64,000 nt of DNA from Anaerolineae bacterium (GCA_028277515.1 JANQGC010000332.1:5322-69321), one strand, 5' to 3'; numbered from the stretch's first letter, positions 43,603 to 53,057 are shown. Notes: a model not told the origin generated them from the sequence alone. Program-made: numbers and translations.

Positions 43603-44630
43603 TGCGGGAAACTGTTTGTTTTCTTCACCCAATCGTTTAATGTCTTCAGAGCCGCACCGCTGTCAACAGCTTCGGCCGCGGCGGCGAGACCTTCTTTCAA
43701 GTCCATCTCATCAAGTGATAGAACAGCGCCCGCGTTCAGCAACACGATGTCTCGTCGCGGTCCCTTGTCCTTGCCGCTAAGAATATCCAACGTAATCTGC
43801 GCATTTTCCTCCGGTGAGCCCCCGGCCAAATCATCAAGGCTCCCTGGTGAAATGCCAAAATCGGCCGGATCGAGTGTATAGGTCTCTACTTCTCCATCTC
43901 TAAGGTGGCTCACTTGATTAATCCCGGTCACCGATAGTTCATCTAATCCATCAGCGCCATGCACCACATAAGCCGCACGGCTGCCCAGCGCACCCAACAC
44001 ATGAGCCAGCGGTTCCGTTAAATCAGGGTCATACACACCAATAAGCTGTTGTGTCGCCCCGGCGGGATTCGTCAGAGGGCCTAAAACATTAAATATGGTG
44101 CGCTGGCCAATTTCGCGGCGTGGTCCAATCGCGTAGCGCATAGCGGGGTGGTGGTTGATCGCATATAAAAAGCCGATACCAACTTCATCGATACATTCGG
44201 CCACTTGCTGCGGTTCAAGATCCAGGTTACCTCCCAACGCCATCAGAACATCAGCCGAGCCTGATTGACTGCTCGCTGCCCGGTTACCATGTTTGGCCAC
44301 CTTCAAACCATGACCGGCGACGACAAATGCGGCCGTCGTTGAAATATTAAATGTATGTTTGCCATCCCCTCCGGTCCCGCAAGTGTCAACCAGGAGGCCA
44401 TCATACATACTCGCTGATACGGGAACACTTACCACATGTTCGCGCATTGATTTTGCGCTGCCGGCAATTTCATCGACCGTTTCCCCCTTCATGCGCAACG
44501 CCGTGAGATATGATCCAATCTGTGCCGGGGTCGCCTCGCCATCCATGATACTGTTCATAGCGGATTCCGCTTGTTCAAAGGTTAAGTCACGGCCGTTGAT
44601 CACTTCGGCGATCGCCCATTCAATTGCCAT
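43599..44630 (-). CDS. trpD: Anthranilate phosphoribosyltransferase
   Basis: TrpD transfers phosphoribose to anthranilate. At 343 residues it has a normal length and shows the PRPP-binding CGTGGDGKHTFNIST, the anthranilate-site HGNRAASSQSGSADV, and NVLGPLTNPAGATQQL. ATG 44628-44630 follows GGGAGGTTGAAAA. It begins 15 nt after the stop of the M16 protease, so the two are probably on one transcript. The trpG amidotransferase is separate, not fused. Catalytic and binding residues look intact. Confidence 0.95.
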   Translation of the reverse strand: MAIEWAIAEVINGRDLTFEQAESAMNSIMDGEATPAQIGSYLTALRMKGETVDEIAGSAKSMREHVVSVPVSASMYDGLLVDTCGTGGDGKHTFNISTTAAFVVAGHGLKVAKHGNRAASSQSGSADVLMALGGNLDLEPQQVAECIDEVGIGFLYAINHHPAMRYAIGPRREIGQRTIFNVLGPLTNPAGATQQLIGVYDPDLTEPLAHVLGALGSRAAYVVHGADGLDELSVTGINQVSHLRDGEVETYTLDPADFGISPGSLDDLAGGSPEENAQITLDILSGKDKGPRRDIVLLNAGAVLSLDEMDLKEGLAAAAEAVDSGAALKTLNDWVKKTNSFPQ

Positions 44631-44645
44631 TTTTCAACCTCCCAA

Positions 44646-47564
44646 TCACATGATCCTGAGCGTTCGCAGCCACTCATTCTCCCCATTGGCGGCGGCTATA
44701 GCATCTGCAGAGCCTAGTACAACGACCTGGCCCGTTTCATTGAGCTTTTCTAAAACAGTGGCAAATGCTCGAAAATCTTCAACAGTCGTAGATAGAACTT
44801 CATCCCGATATTTCTGCCGGGCTTCGTCAGTTTCGCCAATCAGATGACGCTGCATAGATGTAAACCCTTTGGCATCCGGCAGTTGGTAGTGGTCCATCGC
44901 ACCAATGGCGCCGATAATGCTTTTGGTCAATTCCCCATCACTCAACTCAATTTGCCGTAGGAAATTGGCTGTGCCATCATAATTGTCTAAGGTCTTTGTA
45001 AGGTTGGGATCACGATAAGAAAGATAGCTAAAAACACCGGAATGCTTGCGGAAAATACAAAACCCCCCATATGCTCCGCCCTGGACACGGACCTTTTCCC
45101 AAATCCAGGTTGTGCGTAAGGCATTGGATATGACACTGATCGAGCCATCAACTTCATAGCCCAGTTCGTACAAATTGCCTCCCTTGCCCACATAATTAAC
45201 ATTGGCCGGTATGGTAAGGCCTTCATTATCCGGCATCTCAGCCGGCGTCCAGGTTGGAAATTCAATGGCACTCACTGGTAATTTTTGTAAAAATTCATCA
45301 AGTTGTGGTTGAACGTCACGCCAGTTATCTTCATCAACGGTGACATTGATTAACATTGTCTTGCGGTTTAACAGGTAGCCTCTAACCTTTTCCAGCTTTT
45401 GCAGGACGGAAGGCCAATCTTGCTCAATGTCGTCTACAAGGTCGCGCAGGAAGAAAAGATTATCAATGCCGCCAATTTGTTCGGCCGCCCAATCCCCTTT
45501 GTTGAACCGGGAGCGCAATCGGGTATTGACAACGATGTGGCCTCCAGGAATCAGACCGGATTCATGTCGCGCCTTCGCTCTTAGCGCGATTTGGCGGAAA
45601 CGCTCCTGGTTATCAAGTTTCGCCGTCAACAAAATATCGCGCAAAATGTCCAATAGATCCTGGGTTTGCTCCATGGTCGCTTTTCCACTCAAAAAGAGCC
45701 AGGCCGCTCCACGTTCATCATTTTCAACGGCCGAAGTAAATGTGGATGGAGAAATGCCCCCGGTTTTACTGCCAATCCGCTGTGAAAGACGGACATAATC
45801 TTCGCTCTCTGTGCCCATTTCCAGCAAGACACGGCCGAATAGTCCGGCAAATGGCAGAAGCTCTTGCGGCAGAGTATGCAGATTAAAACCCACATCCAAA
45901 TACAAAATACCATTGGTAAACAAATCGTGGTAAAGAATCTCCGTTTCCTGATCTTTTATGACCTCAATCGGAATTGTATTGATCTCTTTATCCAGGTCTT
46001 CCAGGGTGAGCACGGGCAGCGATTCTAATGCTTCCGGTGAATCGGGTGTCTCCTGTAGAATACGCAGTTCTTCTGCGTTATCAATGACCTGTTGTAAATC
46101 TTCCTTATCCATCGTCTCGCGAACGGCCGCCAACCGATCCTTCTCCGCTTCATCCCATTTTTGGGCCAACTCCGGATCGGGCTCAAGCACAACCGTTGAT
46201 CGATGGGAATTGCTTATAAGGTATTTTTCAATTAAATGTTGCAGGATTTGTTCGTCAGATTCTAGCCGGGCTTTCAAATTCTCCAATGGTTTTTCGTATC
46301 GCAAAGCCATCAAAGGATCCCTTCCATGCAGCCAGGTATTTAGAGCACTGATCATCAAACTTAAACCGCGCGGATAAGATCCGGTGTTATTCTCACGCAA
46401 AGCGAATTCGATGCTATTCAAGGCAGCGGCAACCATCTCAGGCTCAATGCCGTCCTCAGCCAGATCTTTTAACGTTTGCAAAATTAAGGATTCAACCTGC
46501 GGAACATCTGATAATTCGACTCCTTTCAGACCCACATCAAAGGTCATTTGCCGCGTATACGTCGACAAACCGCCGCCGGTGACATCTTCCCCCAACCCGG
46601 AATCAATCAATGCCTTTCGCAACGGGGAAGCCGGTGTGCTAATCAGCGCATAGGAGAGGACACTCAAAGCCATAACCAGATCCGGATCTTCAAATTCCGG
46701 CAATACCCAATTTAATTGCACCATCGCCTTCGCTGCCTGCCCATTGTCCTGAGCTTCCACAGAATAAGAATAGGTTAAACGAATAGGCTCGCTGAATGGC
46801 TCTTGTAGGGCAACAGAGGAATCCACTTCCATTGCCTCAAAATCTGAAAGATATTCATTCAAAAAGTGCAATCGTTCTTGCGGATCATCATCCCCGTACA
46901 TGAAAATCAATGAATTTGAAGGGTGATAAAAAGTATCATGAAAAGTTTTGAACTGCTCATAAGTAAGCTCAGGAATGACCGCCGGATCGCCTCCTGAATC
47001 AAATTGATATGTATTGTCCGGAAAGGTCGAACGCTGGCTGAAGCGCTCCAACAGGCTATCCGGATTGGAATAAACCCCTTTCATCTCATTGAAAACGACA
47101 CCCTTATATATCAACTCCCCTTCTAAATTGTCAAGTTCAAAATGCCAGCCTTCCTGACCCAAATGGTGGGGGGTGATCAGCGGATAAAACACAGCATCAA
47201 GATAAACATCAATCAAATTATAAAAATCCTGTAGATTTGTGCTGGCCACCGGGTAAATTGTTTTATCCGAAAAGGTCATAGCATTCAGGAAAGTATTGAG
47301 CGATCCCTTCACCAACTCAACAAATGGTTCCTTCACCTGGTACTTGCGCGAACCACCGAGCACAGCGTGCTCCATAATATGAGCCACACCTGTTGAATCT
47401 GAAGGTGGGGTTGGGAAAGAAATTCCAAACACCTTATTTTCATCATCGTTCTCAAGTGACAGCAGTTCAGCTCCGGATTTGATATGATGCCATATCCGTG
47501 CCCGTGTATTTATCTCCTCAATATGCTCGTCACGCAGCAATTGGAAACCATGATTATTTATCAT
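44646..47564 (-). CDS. M16C metalloprotease (presequence-protease/PreP-like)
   Basis: This 972-residue protein is a full-length M16C protease of the PreP/PitrM group. The inverted zinc motif HxxEH is in GVAHIMEHAVLGG (His/His, catalytic Glu between, about residue 62) and the third ligand Glu is in VVFNEMKGVYSNPD (about residue 163). Two homologous halves form a peptide-cleaving chamber that degrades short unfolded peptides. No signal sequence, so it is cytoplasmic. ATG 47562-47564 has AGAGG about 9 nt upstream. It sits between trpG and trpD, same strand, with a 15-nt gap to trpD but a 236-nt gap with repeats toward trpG. A role in the trp pathway is not expected. Confidence 0.9.
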   Translation of the reverse strand: MINNHGFQLLRDEHIEEINTRARIWHHIKSGAELLSLENDDENKVFGISFPTPPSDSTGVAHIMEHAVLGGSRKYQVKEPFVELVKGSLNTFLNAMTFSDKTIYPVASTNLQDFYNLIDVYLDAVFYPLITPHHLGQEGWHFELDNLEGELIYKGVVFNEMKGVYSNPDSLLERFSQRSTFPDNTYQFDSGGDPAVIPELTYEQFKTFHDTFYHPSNSLIFMYGDDDPQERLHFLNEYLSDFEAMEVDSSVALQEPFSEPIRLTYSYSVEAQDNGQAAKAMVQLNWVLPEFEDPDLVMALSVLSYALISTPASPLRKALIDSGLGEDVTGGGLSTYTRQMTFDVGLKGVELSDVPQVESLILQTLKDLAEDGIEPEMVAAALNSIEFALRENNTGSYPRGLSLMISALNTWLHGRDPLMALRYEKPLENLKARLESDEQILQHLIEKYLISNSHRSTVVLEPDPELAQKWDEAEKDRLAAVRETMDKEDLQQVIDNAEELRILQETPDSPEALESLPVLTLEDLDKEINTIPIEVIKDQETEILYHDLFTNGILYLDVGFNLHTLPQELLPFAGLFGRVLLEMGTESEDYVRLSQRIGSKTGGISPSTFTSAVENDERGAAWLFLSGKATMEQTQDLLDILRDILLTAKLDNQERFRQIALRAKARHESGLIPGGHIVVNTRLRSRFNKGDWAAEQIGGIDNLFFLRDLVDDIEQDWPSVLQKLEKVRGYLLNRKTMLINVTVDEDNWRDVQPQLDEFLQKLPVSAIEFPTWTPAEMPDNEGLTIPANVNYVGKGGNLYELGYEVDGSISVISNALRTTWIWEKVRVQGGAYGGFCIFRKHSGVFSYLSYRDPNLTKTLDNYDGTANFLRQIELSDGELTKSIIGAIGAMDHYQLPDAKGFTSMQRHLIGETDEARQKYRDEVLSTTVEDFRAFATVLEKLNETGQVVVLGSADAIAAANGENEWLRTLRIM

Positions 47565-47610
47565 TGATCGAGACCTCTTTTGAAATTCAGTGTGTTTAAA
47601 TCAAGCAGAA

Positions 47611-47753
47611 CTGTAGAACAACCTTTCCAGGTTGTTTTGGCCGCAAGCCAGCAAGTTCACGCTAAAATGTCATTAGCTTTATAGTGCTGTAGAACAACCT
47701 TTCCAGGTTGTTTTAGCCGCAAGCTGAAAAGCTCGCGCTACAATGTCATTAGC
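47611..47753. repeat. Two 67-nt tandem-like direct repeats
   Basis: Units 47611-47677 and 47687-47753 start CTGTAGAACAACCTTTCCAG and end ATGTCATTAGC, spaced 76 nt apart. Each contains the hairpin AACAACCT/AGGTTGTT and, in unit two, a second imperfect hairpin (GCCGCAAGCT / AGCTCGCGC). They fill the gap between trpG and the M16 protease. No gene is seen. Confidence 0.85.
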
Positions 47754-47800
47754 AGTTTACCTAGCAAAGTCTTGTATGTCCAAAATTCAGCCTGAAATAC

Positions 47801-48364
47801 TCACCTACCGTCCAGGAAATTACTCAAAATGCGTTTTCCATGTTCAGTAAGAATACTCTCCGGATGGAACTGCACTCCAATGACTGGATGCTCTTCATGG
47901 CGCAAACCCATCACTTCGCCATCACTGGTGAAGGCAATGACTTGCAAAGAATCCGGCAAAGGCTCCTCAACAATCAATGAATGGTACCGCGTTGCACTGA
48001 ATGGGCTGGGAACACCATAAAAGACACCATTACTATTGTGGTAGACTTGCGACGTCTTGCCATGCATGAGGCGAGGTGCGCGCTCCACTTTTCCTCCGTA
48101 AACCTGGCCGATACATTGGTGTCCCAAACAAACGCCGAGTGTTGGAATTGATGGGCCAAATTCTCTAATGACATCATTTGAGATACCCCCATCATCCGGT
48201 TCACCCGGTCCGGGGCTGATGACGATACGGTCCGGTTGCAGTTCACGGATTTCATCCAATGTGATCTGATCGTTGCGCACTACTTGCAGTTCTGCACCTA
48301 ATTCACCGAGATACTGCACCAGGTTGTATGTAAATGAATCGTAATTATCGATTACGAGGATCAT
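47801..48364 (-). CDS. trpG: Anthranilate synthase glutamine amidotransferase subunit
   Basis: TrpG supplies ammonia from glutamine to TrpE. The 187-residue class I amidotransferase shows the N-terminal [20 protein letters not shown], the catalytic triad Cys in [11 protein letters not shown], and His-Glu in GVQFHPESI. The oxyanion-hole motif [10 protein letters not shown] is present. ATG 48362-48364 has AAGGTGAAG about 6 nt upstream. Gap to trpS is 19 nt. It may also serve p-aminobenzoate synthesis, as no other amidotransferase is in the window. Confidence 0.93.
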   Translation of the reverse strand: MILVIDNYDSFTYNLVQYLGELGAELQVVRNDQITLDEIRELQPDRIVISPGPGEPDDGGISNDVIREFGPSIPTLGVCLGHQCIGQVYGGKVERAPRLMHGKTSQVYHNSNGVFYGVPSPFSATRYHSLIVEEPLPDSLQVIAFTSDGEVMGLRHEEHPVIGVQFHPESILTEHGKRILSNFLDGR

Positions 48365-48383
48365 ATCTTCACCTTTTTATATT

Positions 48384-49460
48384 TTATGGATTTCCATTCG
48401 CCTTTGTGGCTTGTTTTTGCAGCTTGTCTATGCGCTTGCGCCCTTTACGGCTAATCTTATTCCATACGCCTGTTAAACCCATCGCTTTTTTCATCATCAT
48501 CAGGGTTTCTTCAGCGATCTTATTGGTGCGCAAGGTTCCTTCGTAAATAACCTGTTCGACATAACCACTATCCGATTCAATCCGATCTTTACGCTCGCGA
48601 ATCGGATCCAGGAAGTTATTGATTGCAACCGTCAGCTTTTCTTTGACTTCTACATCACCAACCTGGCCGGTCCGATAGCGATTCTTCAATTTCTCAACCT
48701 CCACCTTATCGGGGTTGAATTGCTCGTGATAGATAAAGACTGGATTACCTTCTACCTTACCAGGGATATCCGCACGAATGCGATTGGGATCCGTATACAT
48801 GCCATGCACCTTTTTGGCCACTGTCTTGGCATCATCAAAGAGATATATTGTATTTCCCAGGCTCTTGCTCATTTTAGCATTGCCGTCCGTACCAATTAAG
48901 GTATCACCTTCGACCAAATATTCTGGAATGGGAAATATTTCTTCGTACAGGTAGTTAAAACGGCGAGCGATTTCTCGCGTGATTTCCACATGGGCCTGGT
49001 TATCTTTGCCGACCGGAACAATATGTGCCCTGGGCATCAGAATGTCCGCCGCTTGCAAAACAGGATAACCTAACAAGCCAAAGGGCATCTCATTCAAATG
49101 AGCAGCACGGGCCATATCCTTTAATGAGGGCAACCTGCTCAAACGTGGAACCGTAACCAAATCGGAGAAAAACAGGTTCATTTCATATACAGCATGAACG
49201 GCGCTTTGTAAATAGATCGTACTCTTGGCCGGATCCAAACCGCACGCCAGGTTGGCAATCGCCACTTCATAAGCATTGTTTCTGATGGCAAAAATATCTT
49301 CTTTACTGTTCTTGGTGGTCAGCACGTGCAGGTCGGCAATGATGAAATAACATTCGTATTCATCTTGCAGCTTCAACCGGTTTTTGATGCTACCCACATA
49401 ATGACCCAGGTGCATTGGTCCCGTCGGCCGATCACCCGTTAACAATCTTTTCTTACTCAT
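48384..49460 (-). CDS. trpS: Tryptophanyl-tRNA synthetase
   Basis: TrpS charges tRNA(Trp). The 358 residues contain the class I signature HLGH (in [15 protein letters not shown]), the Trp pocket segments [10 protein letters not shown] and [14 protein letters not shown], and [12 protein letters not shown] as KMSKS loop. Length is normal. Its presence inside the trp operon under a Trp T-box makes sense because both biosynthesis and charging would rise when uncharged tRNA(Trp) accumulates. ATG 49458-49460 follows GGAGAACGAGAG. The gap to trpE upstream is 39 nt. Whether this is the only trpS of the genome is unknown. Confidence 0.93.
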   Translation of the reverse strand: MSKKRLLTGDRPTGPMHLGHYVGSIKNRLKLQDEYECYFIIADLHVLTTKNSKEDIFAIRNNAYEVAIANLACGLDPAKSTIYLQSAVHAVYEMNLFFSDLVTVPRLSRLPSLKDMARAAHLNEMPFGLLGYPVLQAADILMPRAHIVPVGKDNQAHVEITREIARRFNYLYEEIFPIPEYLVEGDTLIGTDGNAKMSKSLGNTIYLFDDAKTVAKKVHGMYTDPNRIRADIPGKVEGNPVFIYHEQFNPDKVEVEKLKNRYRTGQVGDVEVKEKLTVAINNFLDPIRERKDRIESDSGYVEQVIYEGTLRTNKIAEETLMMMKKAMGLTGVWNKISRKGRKRIDKLQKQATKANGNP

Positions 49461-49499
49461 CTCTCGTTCTCCAAGAATCGCCCAAACGATTCTGTCTAT

Positions 49500-51002
49500 T
49501 TACATCAGTCCATCTTCCGCACGATTGACAGCCACAAGCAGCGCTTGCGCTTTGTTGACGCATTCGTGATATTCGGTTTCCGGATCACTATCAGCAACAA
49601 TGCCGGCACCAGCCTGAACATAAACATGGTTTCCCTGCACCAACATGGTGCGGATAGCGATACAAGTATCCATGCTGCCATCATAGCTAAAATAACCGGC
49701 TGCCCCAGCATATAGGCCGCGCCGTTGGCCCTCTAAATCTTCAATGATTTCCATCGCCCGGACCTTTGGTGCACCGCTGACCGTGCCCGCTGGAAAGGTA
49801 GCACGCATCAAATCAAAGGCATCCATCCCCTCACGGATATTTCCCTGCACATGGCTGACGATATGCATCACATGGCTGTACCGTTCAATTGTCATGAAAT
49901 CCTGCACCTCTACAGAGCCATAATCACTCACTCGGCCAATATCATTGCGCCCCAAATCGACCAGCATCACATGCTCAGCGCGCTCTTTCGGGTCAGCCAA
50001 CAGTTCAGTTTCCAACCTTTGATCTTCTCTTAGATTTTTACCGCGCGGCTTTGTGCCGGCGATTGGGCGGACGCTGGCTATCCCATCTTCCAGGCGCACG
50101 TGCATTTCAGGTGAAGCACCAATCACTTGCAGATCGAGTTGGCCAAAATCAAAGTAAAACATGTAAGGTGAGGGATTTAGCATCCGTAATGCCCGGTATA
50201 TCGCAAATGGATGGGCGCTGCTGTGGCGGCTAAATCGCTGGCTCAACACCACCTGAAATATGTCGCCGGCAGCAATCAATTCCTTAGCCTCACCAACAAT
50301 TGCCTCGTATTGTTCCTGGGCCATGTTTGAATCCACTTTTCCATTGCCATTGGCCCCCCATTTGCGTTGGGGAATCGCCGGCAATGGCCTCAGTAGCTTC
50401 TCGCTTACCCGCTCAATGCGTTGAATGGCATCAACATAAGCGCCTTCGACATCCTGGCCGACATGGGCATTGGCCAAAATAATCAGACGATGTCGCGCAT
50501 GATCGAAGACAACCAGCGTATCCGCCAGCAAGAAAATAGCATCCGGTATATCTAACACCTTCTCCGCTGTGGTAGGCAGTTCTTCAAAGAAGCGCACGAC
50601 GTCATAGCCTAAATACCCAACCGCTCCCCCATTAAAACGGGGTAAACCGGGAACGTCGACGGGCGTACATTGTTCGAGTTCGGCTTTCAGAACATGTAAA
50701 ATATCCTCACCATCATTTAACTCGCGAGTGTGGCTACCGTCCTGGCTTTCATGGGTAATGGACCGGCCTTCAAGTGTGATCAAACCTCTTGGATTCACAC
50801 CCACAAAGGAGTAACGGCCGACTTGTTCGCCTCCTTCAACGGACTCCAGTAAAAAGGAAGGACCTACTTCGTTCAACAATTTGAGGTAAACCGAAACTGG
50901 TGTTTCCAGATCGGCCGCAAACTCACGATATACAGGGATCAAATTAGCCGGATCGGTAGCAAGCAATCGAAAATCCTCTAATGCAGGCTTGTAGACATCC
51001 AT
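49500..51002 (-). CDS. trpE: Anthranilate synthase component I
   Basis: TrpE makes anthranilate from chorismate with ammonia from TrpG. The product of 500 residues from ATG 51000-51002 begins MDVYKPALEDFRLL. Chorismate-binding motifs include DIFQVVLSQRFSR, RPIAGTKPRGKN, LVDLGRNDIGRV, TFPAGTVSGAPKVRAMEI and QAGAGIVADSDPETEY. The segment FLLESVEGGEQVGRYSF is the Trp feedback-binding region and looks intact, so the enzyme is probably inhibited by tryptophan. GGAG lies 6 nt before this ATG. An earlier in-frame GTG lies inside the palindrome 51020-51046 and is unlikely. The trpG gene is two genes downstream. Confidence 0.94.
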   Translation of the reverse strand: MDVYKPALEDFRLLATDPANLIPVYREFAADLETPVSVYLKLLNEVGPSFLLESVEGGEQVGRYSFVGVNPRGLITLEGRSITHESQDGSHTRELNDGEDILHVLKAELEQCTPVDVPGLPRFNGGAVGYLGYDVVRFFEELPTTAEKVLDIPDAIFLLADTLVVFDHARHRLIILANAHVGQDVEGAYVDAIQRIERVSEKLLRPLPAIPQRKWGANGNGKVDSNMAQEQYEAIVGEAKELIAAGDIFQVVLSQRFSRHSSAHPFAIYRALRMLNPSPYMFYFDFGQLDLQVIGASPEMHVRLEDGIASVRPIAGTKPRGKNLREDQRLETELLADPKERAEHVMLVDLGRNDIGRVSDYGSVEVQDFMTIERYSHVMHIVSHVQGNIREGMDAFDLMRATFPAGTVSGAPKVRAMEIIEDLEGQRRGLYAGAAGYFSYDGSMDTCIAIRTMLVQGNHVYVQAGAGIVADSDPETEYHECVNKAQALLVAVNRAEDGLM

Positions 51003-51019
51003 AACAAACTCCATTGGCG

Positions 51020-51046
51020 AGCCAGGCACGTTGATAGTGCCTGGCT
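51020..51046. repeat. Hairpin AGCCAGGCAC / GTGCCTGGCT
   Basis: Ten-base arms 51020-51029 and 51037-51046 pair perfectly around a 7-nt loop, between the trpB2 stop and the trpE start. The sequence core GTGCCTGGC is shared with 19327-19341. No long T-run follows on the minus strand, so it is more likely an mRNA-processing or attenuating hairpin than a terminator. Confidence 0.7.
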
Positions 51047-51053
51047 TATCACT

Positions 51054-52418
51054 TTAACCAACTACCGGCACTTGCTTCATTGCTTCATTAATAGCTTCTT
51101 CCGGGTAATCGTAATCTTCCAGATCACCCTTAAGATATGAATCATAGGCAGCCATATCGAAATGACCATGACCGCAAAGGTTGAAAACAATCACTTTTTC
51201 TTCGCCCGTCTCTTTACATTCAAGCGCCTCTTCAATCGCAATCGCCAGGGCATGGGTCGGTTCTGGAGCAGGGATAATCCCTTCGGTGCGAATAAAGGTC
51301 ATCGCGGCCTCAAATGCGGCCTTTTGACGGACGGACCGGGGTTCCACATAACCATGCTCCACCAGGGAACTAACGATTGGGGACATCCCATGGTATCGCA
51401 GCCCTCCAGCATGAATTTCCGGTGGAATAAACGTGTGGCCAAGCGTATGCATTTTTACAACCGGTGCCATTTTAGCCGTATCGCCATAATCAAAGGTATA
51501 CGTTCCCTTAGTTAAGGAAGGTGATGCAGCCGGTTCGGCAGCTATAACGCGTGTGTTTTTGCCATTAGTGAAATTTTGATGCAAGAATGGGAAGGTAAAT
51601 CCGCCGAAATTGGATCCACCACCCGTACAGCCAATAATCATATCCGGGTACTCACCTGCCATTTCACACTGAGCCAAAACTTCCTGGCCAATGACTGTTT
51701 GGTGCATTAACACATGATTGAGCACCGATCCCAGGCTGTATTTTTTTGTTCCTCCAGACGTTGCGGCAACCTCTACAGCATCAGAAATAGCAATTCCTAA
51801 TGATCCGGGATTATCCGGATCTGAAGCGAGGACAGTTCGCCCATATTGCGTGCGATCGCTGGGGCTGGGATAGACTTCCGCGCCATAAGAACGCATGATA
51901 ATGCGCCGGTATGGTTTGGCATCGTATGAAACTCTGACCATATAAACTTCTAGATCCATGTCGAAGAAATTGCAGGCCATGGCCAGAGCAGAACCCCATT
52001 GACCCGCACCTGTTTCAGTGGTGATCGCTTTGATACCCTCTTCTTTGTTGTAAAAGGCCTGGGGAACGGCCGTGTTTGGCTTGTGAGATCCAACCGGGCT
52101 GACCCCTTCATACTTATAATAAATATGAGCTGGTGTATCCAAAGCCTTTTCCAATCGCCTGGCTCTGATGAAAGGTGTCGGCCGCCAGAGCTTATAAATT
52201 TCACGAACCGGTTCCGGAATTTCAATATACCGTTCCGTGCTGATTTCTTGCATTATCAAGCTCATCGGAAAGAGAACGTTTAAAAAATCGGGCGTCACCG
52301 GCTCCAGGGTTTGCGGATGTAGCACCGGTTCGGGTGGAACCGGCATATCTGCATTAATATTGTACCAGGCCTTTGGCAGCCGGCTTTCATCCAATATGTA
52401 CTTATATTTATCGCTCAT
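51054..52418 (-). CDS. trpB: TrpB2-type tryptophan synthase beta chain
   Basis: The 454 residues from ATG 52416-52418 begin [15 protein letters not shown]. TrpB2 features are the long N-terminal part, GRPTP-like box [14 protein letters not shown], the PLP lysine in [15 protein letters not shown], the catalytic Glu region [14 protein letters not shown], and the phosphate-binding [11 protein letters not shown]. It joins indole and serine to make tryptophan. TrpB2 lacks the residues needed for tight contact with TrpA and works as a stand-alone or salvage enzyme; trpA is not seen here. The tandem ATG three bases upstream is an alternative; AAAGGAG lies 4-7 nt before them. It is the first gene behind the T-box. 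Confidence 0.92.
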   Translation of the reverse strand: MSDKYKYILDESRLPKAWYNINADMPVPPEPVLHPQTLEPVTPDFLNVLFPMSLIMQEISTERYIEIPEPVREIYKLWRPTPFIRARRLEKALDTPAHIYYKYEGVSPVGSHKPNTAVPQAFYNKEEGIKAITTETGAGQWGSALAMACNFFDMDLEVYMVRVSYDAKPYRRIIMRSYGAEVYPSPSDRTQYGRTVLASDPDNPGSLGIAISDAVEVAATSGGTKKYSLGSVLNHVLMHQTVIGQEVLAQCEMAGEYPDMIIGCTGGGSNFGGFTFPFLHQNFTNGKNTRVIAAEPAASPSLTKGTYTFDYGDTAKMAPVVKMHTLGHTFIPPEIHAGGLRYHGMSPIVSSLVEHGYVEPRSVRQKAAFEAAMTFIRTEGIIPAPEPTHALAIAIEEALECKETGEEKVIVFNLCGHGHFDMAAYDSYLKGDLEDYDYPEEAINEAMKQVPVVG

Positions 52419-52475
52419 CATACTGCTCCTTTTTAATAAATTGCCTTTGCCATCATCCTTGTTGATGCAACAGCC

Positions 52476-52519
52476 AAAAACAAAAAACGCTCTCATCCCT
52501 ATATTGGGACGAGAGCGTC
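52476..52519 (-). terminator. T-box regulated terminator of the trp operon
   Basis: On the minus strand, ACGCTCTCGTCCC (52518-52506) pairs with GGGATGAGAGCGT (52499-52487) with one G-T pair and is followed by TTTTTTGTTTTT. It forms when the antiterminator just upstream (T-box core at 52546-52531) does not, and stops transcription before trpB. Confidence 0.92.
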
Positions 52520-52810
52520 ATAAAACAATTCCCGCGGTGCCACCCTGCTTAAGCTGATATTGTTATCAAACAAAAAACGCGCCGTGATGCGCGTTTGTGC
52601 CAGCTTCACTTCAGTCCGGTTGATATTGATTTAAGTCTATTCAACGAGACCTTTGCCTGATAACGGTGGCATTCCGGCTTAGGCTACTGACAAACAACTT
52701 TCACCTGAGCAACTCCTCGGTCCATTCACCTGTTGCGCCGACATTGGTCTTCCAGCAAATTGACCAACTCTCTCTGACCCGCTTTACAGATTACTAGTCC
52801 GATTCCAAGT
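52476..52810 (-). promoter_or_regulatory. T-box leader, tryptophan-specific (UGG specifier)
   Basis: On the minus strand the leader runs about 400 nt from the promoter to trpB. It contains an AGAGAG stretch of Stem I, the specifier segment GTGAATGGACC with the codon UGG at 52724-52722, and the T-box core AGGGTGGCACCGCGGG at 52546-52531. The acceptor-binding bulge reads UGGC, which pairs with GCCA and thus with a G discriminator base, as bacterial tRNA(Trp) has. Uncharged tRNA(Trp) would stabilise the antiterminator and open the operon. The specifier identity comes from the usual GAA-NNN-A context. Stem II and III details were not drawn. Confidence 0.93.
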
Positions 52811-52832
52811 CGTTAAATTTATAATTTGTAGA

Positions 52833-52861
52833 ATAGTAGCATGGTAAATGAGTGATGTCAA
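52833..52861 (-). promoter_or_regulatory. Sigma70-type promoter of the trp operon
   Basis: On the minus strand TTGACA (52861-52856) and TACTAT (52838-52833) are separated by 17 nt. Transcription should start near 52826, about 400 nt before trpB, which is the right place for the T-box leader. A CGCGAAA hairpin repeat begins directly at the upstream edge of the -35 box. Confidence 0.75.
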
Positions 52862-52912
52862 ACGCGAAATCCCTTTCGCGTTCCGACACAAGAGCGCGAT
52901 ATGGAAATCGCG
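52861..52912. repeat. Two CGCGAAA-type hairpins
   Basis: AACGCGAAA (52861-52869) pairs with TTTCGCGTT (52874-52882), and CGCGAT (52895-52900) with ATCGCG (52907-52912). They are relatives of the hairpins at 42680-42697 and 61665-61682. The rest of 52913-53050 holds no gene I can support. Confidence 0.65.
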
Positions 52913-53057
52913 ATTACAATGGAATACTAAAAAATCCGGGCATTCTCTAAGTTTATGATGAAACTAACCAAAACCAGGACCATAATATTGTATAAATACC
53001 AAACAGGTTCTAGTGAGCGAAATCATGAACTTCGATCCACTTAATTAATTTTACATT

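Noticed and set aside
51003..51029. GTG start of trpE at 51029
   Set aside because: It falls within the palindrome 51020-51046; ATG 51002 has GGAG at the right distance and matches the usual N-terminus.
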